From the NCBI RefSeq assembly GCF_003977665.1, contig NZ_RYYV01000002.1, forward strand, positions 186,001 to 250,000: 64,000 nt of DNA, given 5' to 3'. Shown piece by piece: positions 8,482-17,381 of the stretch. Position 1 is the first letter of the stretch. The number at the start of each line of letters is the position of its first letter. A program made the translations under genes and the position numbers. A model generated the notes under the pieces. The model saw only the letters and a program-made list of their open reading frames with translations, had not been told where the DNA came from and searched no databases. This DNA is from Dyella choica (GTDB lineage: Bacteria > Pseudomonadota > Gammaproteobacteria > Xanthomonadales > Rhodanobacteraceae).

Positions 8482-9927
8482 ATGGCGGAAACACCGGCCA
8501 CAGCACCCGCAACGACGTTGCGCCGCGTGCTCGGCACGTGGGATCTAGTGCTGTTCAATATCGCTGCCATCGTCGCCTTGCGGTGGCTATCGGCGGCGGC
8601 ACTGGTCGGGCCATCCAGCATGGTGCTGTGGCTGCTTGGCCTGATGGGTTTCTTTCTGCCGCTGGCCTTGGCGGTACTGGAGCTGAGTTCGCGCGTGCCC
8701 GGCGAAGGTGGCCTCTATCTGTGGTCGAAGGCGGCGTTCGGTGATCTGCACGGCTTTGTCGCGGGCTGGACGTACTGGGTCTCCAATCTGGCCTACTTCC
8801 CTTCCATGCTGCTGTTCGGCGCAGGTGTCTTCTTGCGCATCGGCGGCCCGAGCTGGATGGCCCATGCCAACGATGGACGCTACAACCTGGTCTACAGCCT
8901 GCTTGTGCTGTGGGCAGCGACCTTGCTCAGCATTCTCGGCTTGCGCCGCGCGAAGTGGCTGCAGAACATCGGCGGTATCGCAACGTGGTTGGCGGGCGCG
9001 TTGATTCTCGTCGCAGGCTTGGTAGCCGTGTACCGCTTCGGTCCCGCGACGCGCTTCACCGTCAGCGACGCGATACCCGATTTCCGCAAGCTCGCCACGT
9101 TCTCCACCTTCGCAACAATCGCGTTGGCGTTCCAGGGGCTGGAGCTGGGACTGATCCTGGGTGGCGAAATCCGCGACCCGCAACGGCAGATTCCACGCGC
9201 CACCCTGATTTCCTGCGTGGCGATTGCGGCCATCTACATCGCCGGTACCGCTTCGTTGCTGGTGGCGTTGCCTGCTTCGACGATCGACGTGATCGGCGGC
9301 ATCCCGCAAGCTTTGGCGGCCGTCGGCGAGCGCATCGGCTTGCCGATCTTCGGTCCGCTGACCGCCGCGCTGGTGACGCTGGGCTCGATCGGAACGGTGG
9401 CTGCATGGGTAACGGGCACGGCGCGCCTGCCGTTCGTCGTGGGCGTGGACCGTTACTTGCCTGCGGCGTTGGGCCGGCTGCATCCGCGCTACGACACGCC
9501 CCATGTCGCATTGATTACGCAGGGCGTCCTGACATCACTGATACTGATGGCAGCGCTATCGGGCTCCACCATCCATGAGGCCTACATCATCCTGATCGAC
9601 ATGACAGCGATCATGTCGCTGTTGCCGCTGCTGTACATCATGCTGGCATTCCCCGTGCTGCGTCGTCGTGCAGCGGGTTTCGACAAAGGCACCAAGCGCG
9701 CCCCGGTAGGCATGATCGGTTGCTGGGTGATCGGCCTGACGGGTTTCGCTGTTACGTCGCTGGCCATTGCAACATCCACGATTCCGCCGGAAGGGGACGA
9801 TCACCCGCAATTGTTCCTGCTGAAGGTCATGGGCGGATCGGTACTGCTCATAGGCATTGGGCTGGCGTTCTATCGCCATGCGCGCCGCCGAGATGACTAC
9901 CGCATGACCAAATCGACCAGCCCGTAG
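8482..9927 (+). CDS. APC-superfamily amino-acid permease
   Basis: 481 residues with about twelve hydrophobic segments. The N-terminal WDLVLFNIAAIVALRWLSAA and the PGEGGLYLWSKAAFGD loop are hallmarks of APC (amino acid-polyamine-organocation) transporters, as is FQGLELGLILGGEIRDP. It should import an amino acid or amine across the inner membrane by cation symport or exchange. It is co-directional with the GH42 gene 56 bases upstream and probably in the same transcript. The start ATG has GAGGG about ten bases upstream. The stop codon lies inside a long inverted repeat that may end transcription. Substrate unknown; the neighbouring kinase/lyase suggests that the imported amino compound is its substrate. 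Confidence 0.88.
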   Translation: MAETPATAPATTLRRVLGTWDLVLFNIAAIVALRWLSAAALVGPSSMVLWLLGLMGFFLPLALAVLELSSRVPGEGGLYLWSKAAFGDLHGFVAGWTYWVSNLAYFPSMLLFGAGVFLRIGGPSWMAHANDGRYNLVYSLLVLWAATLLSILGLRRAKWLQNIGGIATWLAGALILVAGLVAVYRFGPATRFTVSDAIPDFRKLATFSTFATIALAFQGLELGLILGGEIRDPQRQIPRATLISCVAIAAIYIAGTASLLVALPASTIDVIGGIPQALAAVGERIGLPIFGPLTAALVTLGSIGTVAAWVTGTARLPFVVGVDRYLPAALGRLHPRYDTPHVALITQGVLTSLILMAALSGSTIHEAYIILIDMTAIMSLLPLLYIMLAFPVLRRRAAGFDKGTKRAPVGMIGCWVIGLTGFAVTSLAIATSTIPPEGDDHPQLFLLKVMGGSVLLIGIGLAFYRHARRRDDYRMTKSTSP

Positions 9928-9994
9928 GCTGGGATAACAATCCCAGCTTTCCACGCGGCATCGCGATGCTGGGATTGTCATCCCAGCCTACGGG
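9921..9994. terminator. Long inverted repeat overlapping the permease stop codon
   Basis: The arms 9921-9947 and 9968-9994 are complementary over 27 bases with one mismatch; the loop is 20 bases. Each arm is itself a dyad (GCTGGGAT with ATCCCAGC). The permease TAG (9925-9927) is within the left arm. There is no T-run, so it may be a REP-type element doubling as a transcript-end or stabilising hairpin rather than a classical terminator. Confidence 0.7.
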
Positions 9995-10380
9995 CCACCG
10001 GCCGGTCAAATTTCAACACTTCACTGCGGCGCTTTGCGGTACCTCGTCGTCATTCCGGCGCAGGCCGGAATCCAGTCCGATACGCGTCTGAAGGACACAA
10101 AATCAGGCTTTGAGTGCTTCGCACGGCGTATGAAAACTGGATTCCGGCCTGCGCCGGAATGACGGTGAGGCAAGAGGGATCGGTACGGCCAAAACAAGTC
10201 TCCCGCCATATCCGATTGCGAAAAGCCCCGCTAAACAGAGAACGTCTGCGCAGTGGGTGAAAGCCGACCACTCAAAACGCGGCGGCTTGACTCGACGGCT
10301 TCCCCTCCGCACGATGAGTGGCAGGCGGTACTGTGATGATCAGCACCGCGCTGGCCATGTGAACGTCCTGAGAACGAACG
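9928..10380. other. Intergenic region between permease and response regulator
   Basis: No gene seen. It holds the rest of the 9921-9994 hairpin, REP-pair copy 2 at 10041-10171, and about 200 bases that should contain the promoter of the two-component operon. No strong -35/-10 pair stands out. Confidence 0.6.
10041..10171. repeat. REP-pair / MITE-like palindromic element, copy 2 (inverted)
   Basis: Arms at about 10047-10075 and 10137-10167 with CATTCCGGCGCAGGCCGGAA. Its core is the reverse complement of copy 1 (ATACGCGTCTGAAGGACACA, then GAGTGCTTCGCAC). About 80 per cent of core bases match copy 1 by eye. Confidence 0.85.
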
Positions 10381-11055
10381 ATGCTGGTACTTCTGGTTGA
10401 GGATGATAGGGATCTCGCTGCGTCGGTGCTGGAATACCTTGAGTCCGACGGCTACGAGTGCGACCACGCATCCGACGGAAAAGCCGCGTTAGAGCTGGTG
10501 AAGACGCAAGCGTATGCCGTCATCGTCCTTGATGTGAACCTGCCACGAATGGATGGCTTTACGCTGTGCAAGGTCATGCGCGAAGCCGGTGTCGCCACGC
10601 CTTGTTTGATGCTGACCGCAAGAGACAGCATTGACGACAAGTTGACTGGTTTTCGCAGCGGAACCGACGACTATCTGGTCAAGCCGTTCGATATGGCCGA
10701 GCTGTCGGCCCGGCTTGGCGCCCTCTCCCTCAGGGGACGCCACAACCAGCGACTGGCTGTGGTCGATCTGGTGATAGACCTGGTAGCACGAACGGCTTCC
10801 CGCCATGGGCGCCCTCTTTCGCTCAGCGGCAGGGAGTGGGACGTGCTGGTCCACCTTGCGCGCAACAGTCCTGGTGTCGTCAGCCGCGAGCAACTGGAAG
10901 ATTTGCTGTGGCCAAATGGCGCCCCCTCCCCTGATGCACTGAAGATGGTGCTTTATCGCCTGCGCCACATCATCGACGATGGTGAATCGCACACATTGAT
11001 GCATACGATTCGGGGCCATGGCGTCGCGCTGCGTGCCCAGGCATCGCAGCCATGA
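10381..11055 (+). CDS. OmpR/PhoB-family response regulator
   Basis: 224 residues. The receiver domain (1-115) has acidic residues E7/D8/D9, phospho-acceptor Asp51 in VIVLDVNLPRMDG, and Lys in DYLVKPFD. The C-terminal winged-helix Trans_reg_C domain (about 130-220) includes LSGREWDVLVHLARNSPGVVS and KMVLYRLRHII. It would bind DNA as a dimer after phosphorylation by the kinase encoded next, whose ATG overlaps its stop by four bases. The direct targets are unknown; the deiminase gene just downstream is a natural candidate. Confidence 0.92.
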   Translation: MLVLLVEDDRDLAASVLEYLESDGYECDHASDGKAALELVKTQAYAVIVLDVNLPRMDGFTLCKVMREAGVATPCLMLTARDSIDDKLTGFRSGTDDYLVKPFDMAELSARLGALSLRGRHNQRLAVVDLVIDLVARTASRHGRPLSLSGREWDVLVHLARNSPGVVSREQLEDLLWPNGAPSPDALKMVLYRLRHIIDDGESHTLMHTIRGHGVALRAQASQP

Positions 11056-12332
11056 AGCTACGGCGCTTATTCGTTGGACGTTTGATCATCCTCATCGGCC
11101 TGGTCAGCGCATTGAATGGCTATGCCATCTACCGGCTTTACAACTGGGGACTGGACGACAGCAGCGAGTTCTATCTTTGGAAGGATGCCCAGCAGGCCAG
11201 TACCTACTACGAATCGACCGGCCGACTGCCTGCCAGCGATTCGTTTCGCCAGTACTTCATCGATGCCAAGGCCCTTCCCTCTCGATACACCCAGGCGCTA
11301 CCGAAAACCCGCTGGACAACGGGAGAGGTAGTGACCGTCGAGATCGGCCAGGAATTTCTTTACATCATGCCGTTTGATTTGGCGCGCGGGCATGGCCCAG
11401 CCTTCGTTGTGCACCGCTTTTTACCGGAAGACGATGCAGGACATACCGGGCCCAGCCTTACGATGGTGGGGCTCATCCTGCTGCTGCTTTCGCTGCCTAT
11501 CGTTGGCGCGGTGGCCATCGAGATGTTCCGGTCGGTGGCTGGGCCGATTGAACGACTCACGGCCTGGGCCAAGACATTATCCAGCCAGCCGACAGCGACA
11601 CCGCGCAAGGTGCCGGCCCTGCCCATCGAGGAACTGGATGTCCTCGCTGCGCAGTTGCAAGGCGCCATGGATGAGCTCGCCCTCACCCATCAACGCGAGC
11701 AGTATTTCCTTCAGGCTCTCAGTCATGAGCTAAGAACGCCGCTCGCGGTGACAGGTGCAACACTCGACCTGATCGACAGGAAGGGCGGCGACACTTTGGC
11801 GCCGTGGCGAAACCAGCTCGATCGCATCCGTCGCGCGCACGGAGATATGCGAGCCATGACGGAAGCCTTGCTCTGGTTATGGAGAGACAGGGGAGATGAC
11901 CTGCCTCTTGTGCCCGTGCCGATGCTTCCGTTGGTAGAGGGGGCGTGGCGCGATGTTCGTTCACGAGCCCCGGAGCGAGAATTCAATTTGCAATTGGACA
12001 TCGCAGCAGATCTGACGATTCGGTCCATTCCGGTTCTTTTGCAAATAACCATGCATAACCTGTTGCGCAATGCCTTGGAGCATGGCGCTCCGGGCATCGT
12101 TCGAATCAGTGCGGATGCCGGAAGCTTCCATATCAGCAATGTCATTGGCATGGACGAGCCGAGCGACAGCGGTGTGCCCGGCTTTGGCGTCGGGCTCCAT
12201 CTTGTCGAGCGCATCGCCAGTCGCATGGGGTGGAAAGTGAAAGTGGCGAAGACTGATGACCTGTTCCACGTGCATGTGATTCGCGCCGATGATGGCAACC
12301 AGGACATGGCAACAAGACTGCGATCGACCTAG
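11052..12332 (+). CDS. Membrane sensor histidine kinase
   Basis: 426 residues. There is a transmembrane helix at about residues 9-29, a periplasmic sensor of roughly 105 residues and a second helix (LTMVGLILLLLSLPIVGAV). A short linker is followed by a HisKA domain with the phospho-acceptor His in SHELRTPLAV. The HATPase domain has N box NLLRNALEHG and G box GFGVGLHLVERI. The periplasmic part has no domain I can name. The gene overlaps the response regulator as ATGA, so the pair is cotranslated. Confidence 0.9.
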   Translation: MKLRRLFVGRLIILIGLVSALNGYAIYRLYNWGLDDSSEFYLWKDAQQASTYYESTGRLPASDSFRQYFIDAKALPSRYTQALPKTRWTTGEVVTVEIGQEFLYIMPFDLARGHGPAFVVHRFLPEDDAGHTGPSLTMVGLILLLLSLPIVGAVAIEMFRSVAGPIERLTAWAKTLSSQPTATPRKVPALPIEELDVLAAQLQGAMDELALTHQREQYFLQALSHELRTPLAVTGATLDLIDRKGGDTLAPWRNQLDRIRRAHGDMRAMTEALLWLWRDRGDDLPLVPVPMLPLVEGAWRDVRSRAPEREFNLQLDIAADLTIRSIPVLLQITMHNLLRNALEHGAPGIVRISADAGSFHISNVIGMDEPSDSGVPGFGVGLHLVERIASRMGWKVKVAKTDDLFHVHVIRADDGNQDMATRLRST

Positions 12333-12448
12333 TACCTATCCCATGACGCCCGCAAGAGCCTTTTGAATCGCTGTTACCTTCCTGTTACCCGCGAGCCCTT
12401 ACCCTCCCTTTCGACGATGATCCAAACCCGGCGAATTGAGGTGACAGT

Positions 12449-13579
12449 GTGACGACGCGCAGGCAGTTTATAACTCGAGCTTCAGCCCTGATCGGCCTTG
12501 GCATGGTGTCCCCGCTGGCGTTCGGCTCTTCGGGGCTTTCGTCGTGGCTCAGCCCAGCAACGGATAGCGACCCTTACCTGCCTGACGAGCTTCGCCCTCA
12601 CGCGCGGATGTTCATGGCATTCGGAGCCCAGGCGTCGATCTGGCGAGATTGGACTCCTGCCGTCCAGGCGTGTCTTGGCCTGGTCGCCAGCACCATCGCC
12701 CAGTATGAGCCGCTGACGATACTGTGTCGTGACGAGGAGCTGGAGCTCGCCCAGCAACTATGTGGCACTTGCAACACGCGATTCATTACGACCGCGCTCG
12801 ATGACATCTGGATGCGCGACATGAGCGCCAACTTTGTCATCGGAAGCAATGGTTATCTCGGCGCCGTCGATTTCAATTTCAACGGCTGGGGTAACAAGCA
12901 GGAACATGCCATGGATGCGCGAGTGGCGCGCACGATCAGCGACGACGCCGGTGCCAATTACATCCAGAGCGCGCTGACCGGAGAAGGTGGCGGCATCGAA
13001 GTGGATGGCGAAGGCACCGCCATTCTCAACGAAAGCTGCTGGGTCAACGAGAACCGCAACCCCGGATGGAGCCGCGACCAAGTCGAGGATGAGCTGAAGG
13101 CGATGCTTGGCCTGAAGAAAATCATCTGGCTGCCGGGCATCAAGGGCAAGGACATCACCGACGCGCATGTGGACTTCTACGCGCGTTTCGTCAGACCCGG
13201 CGTAGTCATTGCCAATCTCGACAACGCCCCTGAGTCCTACGACTACGCCGTTACCAGGACTCACCTGGACATTCTGCGTAGCGCCACGGACGCCAACGGC
13301 CGGTCGCTGGACATTCATACCCTGCCGCCGCCAGAACAGCTTCGCAAGAACGCCTTCACCAGCGGCAACGAGGCCTTTGCGGCCGGCTATGTCAACTATG
13401 TCGTCGTGCGAGGCGCAGTCATCGCGCCCGAATTCGGCGACGCACTTGCCGACAGCTACTGCAAGGATCTTCTGCAATCGCTCTACCCGTTGCACCGCAT
13501 CATCCAACTGAACATCGATCCGATTGCGGCGGGCGGCGGCGGCATCCATTGCGTTACACACCATCAGCCGCAGGTCTAG
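12449..13579 (+). CDS. Tat-exported agmatine deiminase / peptidyl-arginine deiminase family protein
   Basis: 376 residues. It starts with GTG, with GAGGTGA about five bases upstream. The N-terminus TTRRQFITRASALIGLG is a twin-arginine signal, so the folded enzyme is probably exported to the periplasm. The pentein-fold active site is visible: DDIWMRDMSANF (Asp), GEGGGIEVDGEG, THE-position equivalent DAHVDFYARFV (His, Asp), and nucleophilic Cys in GGGIHCVTHHQP near the C-terminus. The family hydrolyses guanidinium groups (agmatine to N-carbamoylputrescine, or C-terminal peptidyl-arginine to citrulline). Most agmatine deiminases are cytoplasmic and lack a signal, so export suggests a different or extracellular substrate. 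It follows the two-component system after 116 bases. Confidence 0.85.
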   Translation: MTTRRQFITRASALIGLGMVSPLAFGSSGLSSWLSPATDSDPYLPDELRPHARMFMAFGAQASIWRDWTPAVQACLGLVASTIAQYEPLTILCRDEELELAQQLCGTCNTRFITTALDDIWMRDMSANFVIGSNGYLGAVDFNFNGWGNKQEHAMDARVARTISDDAGANYIQSALTGEGGGIEVDGEGTAILNESCWVNENRNPGWSRDQVEDELKAMLGLKKIIWLPGIKGKDITDAHVDFYARFVRPGVVIANLDNAPESYDYAVTRTHLDILRSATDANGRSLDIHTLPPPEQLRKNAFTSGNEAFAAGYVNYVVVRGAVIAPEFGDALADSYCKDLLQSLYPLHRIIQLNIDPIAAGGGGIHCVTHHQPQV

Positions 13580-13878
13580 CTCAAGGGTGATAGCGGACCG
13601 TGACCACCGGCAAAGTATCTCATTTAAAATCGAGATTTAAATCGTAATTTATTGATAATTAAAAACTATATGGCAACAATCGCTTTCCAGTCGGTCGCTG
13701 CTTCGCTAATAGGGCCACCTACCCCACGACACACCGTTCCATGACTGAGATTCGTGATCGTCGGAAGCGTCACCCTCTCTCACCCCAGACAACCCCTTCA
13801 ATCACCCTGCCCGTACACCGTCACTGAATCAGTTCGATTCGGTTGAGTCCGCAGCCGACTGCGTCTCGAGCCAATACG
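13580..13878. other. Intergenic gap between convergent deiminase and deaminase genes
   Basis: No gene seen. A stretch at about 13617-13672 is markedly AT-rich for this genome (ATTTAAAATCGAGATTTAAA and following bases). The flanking genes converge, so it is not an obvious promoter for either. No clear terminator hairpin was found. Confidence 0.5.
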
Positions 13879-14346
13879 TCACTTCGTATTGAATTTCTGC
13901 CAGCGCTGATACACCTTGATGGCATCCTCGTCCTTGTGTTGAATCATCGGCATGCGTCGCTCTGCGATCGGCTTGCTGAACTCGGCATAGAAGGTGTCCA
14001 ACTCGAAGTATTTGCGATCGTCGCGGTAGAACGGCGCATAGTCCTCGCGGGTGGTGATGTAGATCACCTGCCGAGGGCTGCAGTAGTACATCGCCCCCAG
14101 GCACATGGGGCATGGACTGGTCAGAATGTAGATGTCGCAGTCGGTCAGATGCTCGGTGCCGAGTTTCCTGCAAGCTTCGCGCACAGCGAGGATCTCCGCG
14201 TGTGCAGTCGGGTCTTTGGTCTGGGCCACCCGGTTCGGGCTCTCTGCGACGACCTCGCCGTTGCGAACAATCACCGCGGCGAAGGGGCGTCCACCCTCCT
14301 CCACGTTCTTCATGGCCAGGTCGATGGTGTGCTTCACAAAATCCAA
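13879..14346 (-). CDS. Guanine/nucleoside deaminase-like zinc enzyme
   Basis: 155 residues of the cytidine/deoxycytidylate deaminase superfamily. The zinc site is complete: His49-Ala-Glu51 in PTAHAEILAVREAC and Cys79/Cys82 in SPCPMCLGAM. The start NVEEGGRPFAAVIV and end KVYQRWQ match the GuaD/isocytosine deaminase branch. It would deaminate a purine or related amino-heterocycle in the cytoplasm. TTG at 14346 is the only usable upstream start: an in-frame TAG lies five codons earlier and GAGG is seven bases upstream. The gene is 110 bases downstream of cynS on the same strand, so it may be the third gene of the cyn operon. Exact substrate not determinable. Confidence 0.85.
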   Translation of the reverse strand: MDFVKHTIDLAMKNVEEGGRPFAAVIVRNGEVVAESPNRVAQTKDPTAHAEILAVREACRKLGTEHLTDCDIYILTSPCPMCLGAMYYCSPRQVIYITTREDYAPFYRDDRKYFELDTFYAEFSKPIAERRMPMIQHKDEDAIKVYQRWQKFNTK

Positions 14347-14456
14347 GGGAATACCTCGCTAGGACGGGCCAAGCGCGGGCTTGGCGACAATGGGGAATTC
14401 GGTGGCGGCTGAACAGCCGAAGCCGAGCTTCGGCTATCCGATTTCGACGGGATGCG

Positions 14457-14927
14457 TCAAAAAGGTTTCGTCGGAAGGTACTTGCCATCGAGCGTGATCA
14501 CGGCACGGGAGCCGCCTTCCGGATCGTCGATCTTGCGGATGTCGAGCTTGAAGTTGATCGCGCTGATGATGCCATCGCCAAACTTCTCGTGGACCAGAGC
14601 CTTCAACGTCGTGCCATATACCTGCAGCACCTCGTAGAAGCGATAGATGGTGGGGTCGGTCGGGATGCGGTCGGGAATGCTGCCGCGCAGCGGGATGGTC
14701 TGAAGCAACGCCGTGGCATCGTCATCGAGATCCAGCGTGGCCGCGACTTTCTTGGCGGCGTCCGCCGGCAGCGCATGCTGGCCGAGCAGTGCCGCGGTTA
14801 CAAAGGCGAGGCTGAGGCCAGTGCCTTCGGCGATCTGCTCGAAAGACAGATCCTTCTTGAGTTTGGCGGCGATGATCATTTCGGCCAACGCCGCACGGGC
14901 TGACGGATGGTGTTGAGATTGAATCAT
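14457..14927 (-). CDS. cynS: Cyanate hydratase (cyanase)
   Basis: 156 residues, the same length as E. coli CynS. The catalytic residues fall at the same numbers: Arg96 and Glu99 in [10 protein letters not shown], and Ser122 in [12 protein letters not shown]. The N-terminal half is the helical HTH-like domain ([13 protein letters not shown]). It decomposes cyanate with bicarbonate to ammonia and carbon dioxide as a decamer in the cytoplasm. The ATG at 14927 lies 29 bases after the cynT stop, so the two are cotranscribed. The adjoining carbonic anhydrase supplies bicarbonate. Confidence 0.97.
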   Translation of the reverse strand: MIQSQHHPSARAALAEMIIAAKLKKDLSFEQIAEGTGLSLAFVTAALLGQHALPADAAKKVAATLDLDDDATALLQTIPLRGSIPDRIPTDPTIYRFYEVLQVYGTTLKALVHEKFGDGIISAINFKLDIRKIDDPEGGSRAVITLDGKYLPTKPF

Positions 14928-14956
14928 GGGTTTCGGACTCTGTGGGTGGTGAGGGA

Positions 14957-15616
14957 TCAGGCTGCGGTAGCAAGCGAAGGTGGCGTGGCGCGCGTGTGGG
15001 GATACTGCGCAAGCGAAACGAAGGCATGGGTGGCGCCATCGAGGGCGTCGATGTCGCCGGTCTCGATGTCGTAGACCCAGCCGTGCAGGGTCAGTCGCCC
15101 CTCTTCGAGCGCGAGCCGTACGGACGGATGAGTCTTGATGTTGGCCAACTGCGCGATCACGTTCTCGCGGATCATGGCCTGAACGCGCTCGATCGGGCTT
15201 TTGTGATGGCGCGCTTCGTTGACCACGCGTGCCGAGTCGGCATAGCGCAACCAGTTGCCCACCGCCGGCATGTGGCCGAGGCAAGCGCAATTAGCGATGG
15301 CGCTCATCGCGCCGCAATCGGAATGACCGCAAATCACGATGTCCGAAACGCGCAACGCCGCAACCGCGTACTCCACCGACGCGGACACGCCACCCGGCTC
15401 CGGGCCGTAGGACGGCACGATGTTGCCGGCATTGCGAATCACGAACAGGTCGCCAGGCTCGCGCTGAGTAATCAGCTCCGGCACCAGCCGGCTGTCCGAG
15501 CATGAGATGAACAGTGCACGCGGGGCCTGCTGGGTCGCCAGCTCCTTGAACAGCTGCGCCCGCTTGGGAAACGCCTCACGCTGAAATCTCAGAAACCCCT
15601 CAATGATGTCTTTCAT
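14957..15616 (-). CDS. cynT: Beta-class carbonic anhydrase of the cyanate operon
   Basis: 219 residues, colinear with E. coli CynT. Zinc-site motifs: Cys39-Ser-Asp41-Ser-Arg43 in [13 protein letters not shown], and the His/Cys pair in [12 protein letters not shown] long matching stretch covers [20 protein letters not shown]. It hydrates carbon dioxide to the bicarbonate consumed by cyanase. The start at 15616 ([11 protein letters not shown]) matches the E. coli start; a longer frame to 15673 is not needed. First gene of the leftward operon, divergent from cynR. Confidence 0.96.
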   Translation of the reverse strand: MKDIIEGFLRFQREAFPKRAQLFKELATQQAPRALFISCSDSRLVPELITQREPGDLFVIRNAGNIVPSYGPEPGGVSASVEYAVAALRVSDIVICGHSDCGAMSAIANCACLGHMPAVGNWLRYADSARVVNEARHHKSPIERVQAMIRENVIAQLANIKTHPSVRLALEEGRLTLHGWVYDIETGDIDALDGATHAFVSLAQYPHTRATPPSLATAA

Positions 15617-15676
15617 GTGGCTGCTCCAGCGGCTGACCCGTCGATGGAAGACACGGTACGCGCCTTCTTCCATAAG

Positions 15677-15693
15677 GTAAAAGACGGATTTAC
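15677..15693. promoter_or_regulatory. Candidate CynR (LysR-type) binding dyad
   Basis: GTAAA and TTTAC form a perfect 5-base inverted repeat with a 7-base spacer in the 114-base gap between the divergent cynT and cynR starts. LysR-type boxes are typically short AT-rich dyads in such gaps. Assignment is by position only. Confidence 0.4.
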
Positions 15694-15730
15694 TATGAAT
15701 TCCATTAGCAGCTGTTATGGATTGCGCGCC

Positions 15731-16627
15731 ATGCTCTTACGCCACATCCACTACTTTCTCGCGGTCGCCGACCATGGCGGATTCACCCGTGCGGCGGCGG
15801 CGCTCCACGTCTCGCAACCGGCTCTGTCGCAACAGATCAAGCAGTTGGAGGAAACGCTCGGCGTGCCATTGTTCGATCGGACTGGGCGGACCACGCGCCT
15901 GACGGACGCCGGGCAGGTGTATCAGGACTACGCGCGCCGCGCGCTGTTGGATCTCCAGGCCGGCAAGCGCGCGCTGCACGATGTCCAGGATCTGAGCCGA
16001 GGCGCGCTTCGCCTTGGCCTGACACCAACCTTCACCTCTTACCTGATGGGCCCGCTGGTGGAGGCGTTCCATCGGCGTCACCCGCGCATTGTCCTCACTG
16101 TGCGAGAGCTGCCCCAGGAGAAGATGGAGCAACTACTGAGCGACGATCAGCTCGATGTGGGCATTGCCTTCGACGAAGTGCGCTCCCCTGATATCGAGAC
16201 CCAAACTCTTCTCGTGGAGACGCTTGCTCTTGTCGTTGGCAAAGCACACCCCTACGCGCAAAAGCGGACTATTGGGTTGCAAGCGTTGAACGACGAATCC
16301 ATGGTGTTGCTTTCCGCGGAGTTCGCCACGCGAGAACAGATCGACCGCCATTGCCGACAGCATGGCGCTCAACCGCGTGTTGCCATCGAGGCCAACTCGA
16401 TCAGTGCAGTGGTGGAGATCGTGCGGCGCACTACATTGTCCACCTTATTGCCAGCGGACGTTGCCGCACAGCATTCCGATCTCTCCGCGGTCGCGCTCAA
16501 TCCCAAGCTGCTGGAGCGCACGGCAGTTCTTCTGCAGCGCAAAGGTGCCTACCACAGCGCGGCGCACCGTGCGTTTGTCGAGTTGGCGCTCGATAGCCTG
16601 ACTCGCAAAAGAAGACGTCGTGCGTAG
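15731..16627 (+). CDS. cynR: LysR-family regulator of the cyn operon
   Basis: 298 residues. From the ATG at 15731 ([20 protein letters not shown]) it follows E. coli CynR closely, including the HTH stretch [20 protein letters not shown] and the effector-domain blocks [19 protein letters not shown]-like [28 protein letters not shown] and [15 protein letters not shown]. Upstream in-frame residues (from 15617) have no counterpart in CynR and overlap the promoter, so they were excluded. It should activate cynT-cynS with cyanate and repress itself from the divergent promoter. Confidence 0.93.
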   Translation: MLLRHIHYFLAVADHGGFTRAAAALHVSQPALSQQIKQLEETLGVPLFDRTGRTTRLTDAGQVYQDYARRALLDLQAGKRALHDVQDLSRGALRLGLTPTFTSYLMGPLVEAFHRRHPRIVLTVRELPQEKMEQLLSDDQLDVGIAFDEVRSPDIETQTLLVETLALVVGKAHPYAQKRTIGLQALNDESMVLLSAEFATREQIDRHCRQHGAQPRVAIEANSISAVVEIVRRTTLSTLLPADVAAQHSDLSAVALNPKLLERTAVLLQRKGAYHSAAHRAFVELALDSLTRKRRRRA

Positions 16628-16735
16628 CATCTTGTGATCGCGCGACCAAGGTGGCGGAACACTTTTCCCGCTTCCGACTTGCTGCCGGCCCGAATCAGGC
16701 CATCCGCTGCCTCACAGAGTGGCACCAGACGTGGC

Positions 16736-17362
16736 TCACGCCTCCATCCCCTTTTGACGGCGTCGATGCGCCGCTTGTTTCGCGCGATTGCCGCAGAGCG
16801 CCATGCTGCACCAACGCCGAGCGTGGCCCCGCGTGTGATCGGCAAAGAGCAAGGTGCAGGAGGGCCCTTCGCATGCCTTCACGTGCGAAAAATCTTCGTC
16901 GCATATGAGCCGCGCCATGGTCTCGGCAATCGGCAGCAACAAGGCTTCGGGTGAGTTCCACCGGCGTTTCGGTACGAACGTAAACATGGACGCATCGCCC
17001 GAAGGCTGCGCCACGATTTCGCTGTAGCGCTCGTCACGTTGGAGCAGCTCATTCAGGGGTTCGAGTTCGGCGAGGTCTTCCGGCGTCAGTGGACGCCCTT
17101 TTCGCTCGCGAACGAAGGAGCGGAACCATTCCCTCAACGCCCTCACCTGCCCGGCGAGACGATCCATCTCGCCAGGGATCGCCCGCTCCCGGATCGCGTG
17201 GAGCACGTCCTCAGGTACGAGATGCGCCTGTTGCAGCCAGCTCAACAGCCCTTCGCCGTCTTCGAGCCAGTCGACGGCTGCATCGAGCGGCGTCGCCACC
17301 GAATTGAGGAAATCCAGTCCGGGCGCATCGGCCAGGAAAAGGGCGGGGATGGTCTGGGTCAT
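16736..17362 (-). CDS. CGNR zinc-finger / ABATE-domain putative transcriptional regulator
   Basis: 208 residues. The N-terminal ABATE-type region (1-150) begins LFLADAPGLDFLNSVATP. The C-terminal CGNR zinc finger carries KACEGPSCTLLFADHTRG and then RRWCSMALCGNRAKQAAHR, giving two C-x4-C pairs. Proteins of this family are thought to act as stress-related transcription regulators, though few are studied. ATG at 17362 follows GGAGATACCC, a good ribosome site. It is divergent from two alpha/beta hydrolase genes across 153 bases that hold four AGTAAC/GTTACT sites, so it likely regulates them and itself. Confidence 0.8.
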   Translation of the reverse strand: MTQTIPALFLADAPGLDFLNSVATPLDAAVDWLEDGEGLLSWLQQAHLVPEDVLHAIRERAIPGEMDRLAGQVRALREWFRSFVRERKGRPLTPEDLAELEPLNELLQRDERYSEIVAQPSGDASMFTFVPKRRWNSPEALLLPIAETMARLICDEDFSHVKACEGPSCTLLFADHTRGHARRWCSMALCGNRAKQAAHRRRQKGMEA

Positions 17363-17381
17363 GGGTATCTCCTCGACCAAA

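Noticed and set aside
6392-8512. 706-codon open frame antisense to the GH42 gene
   Set aside because: The plus-strand product has both GH42 catalytic motifs and a signal peptide. The antisense translation is His/Arg/Val-rich without domains.
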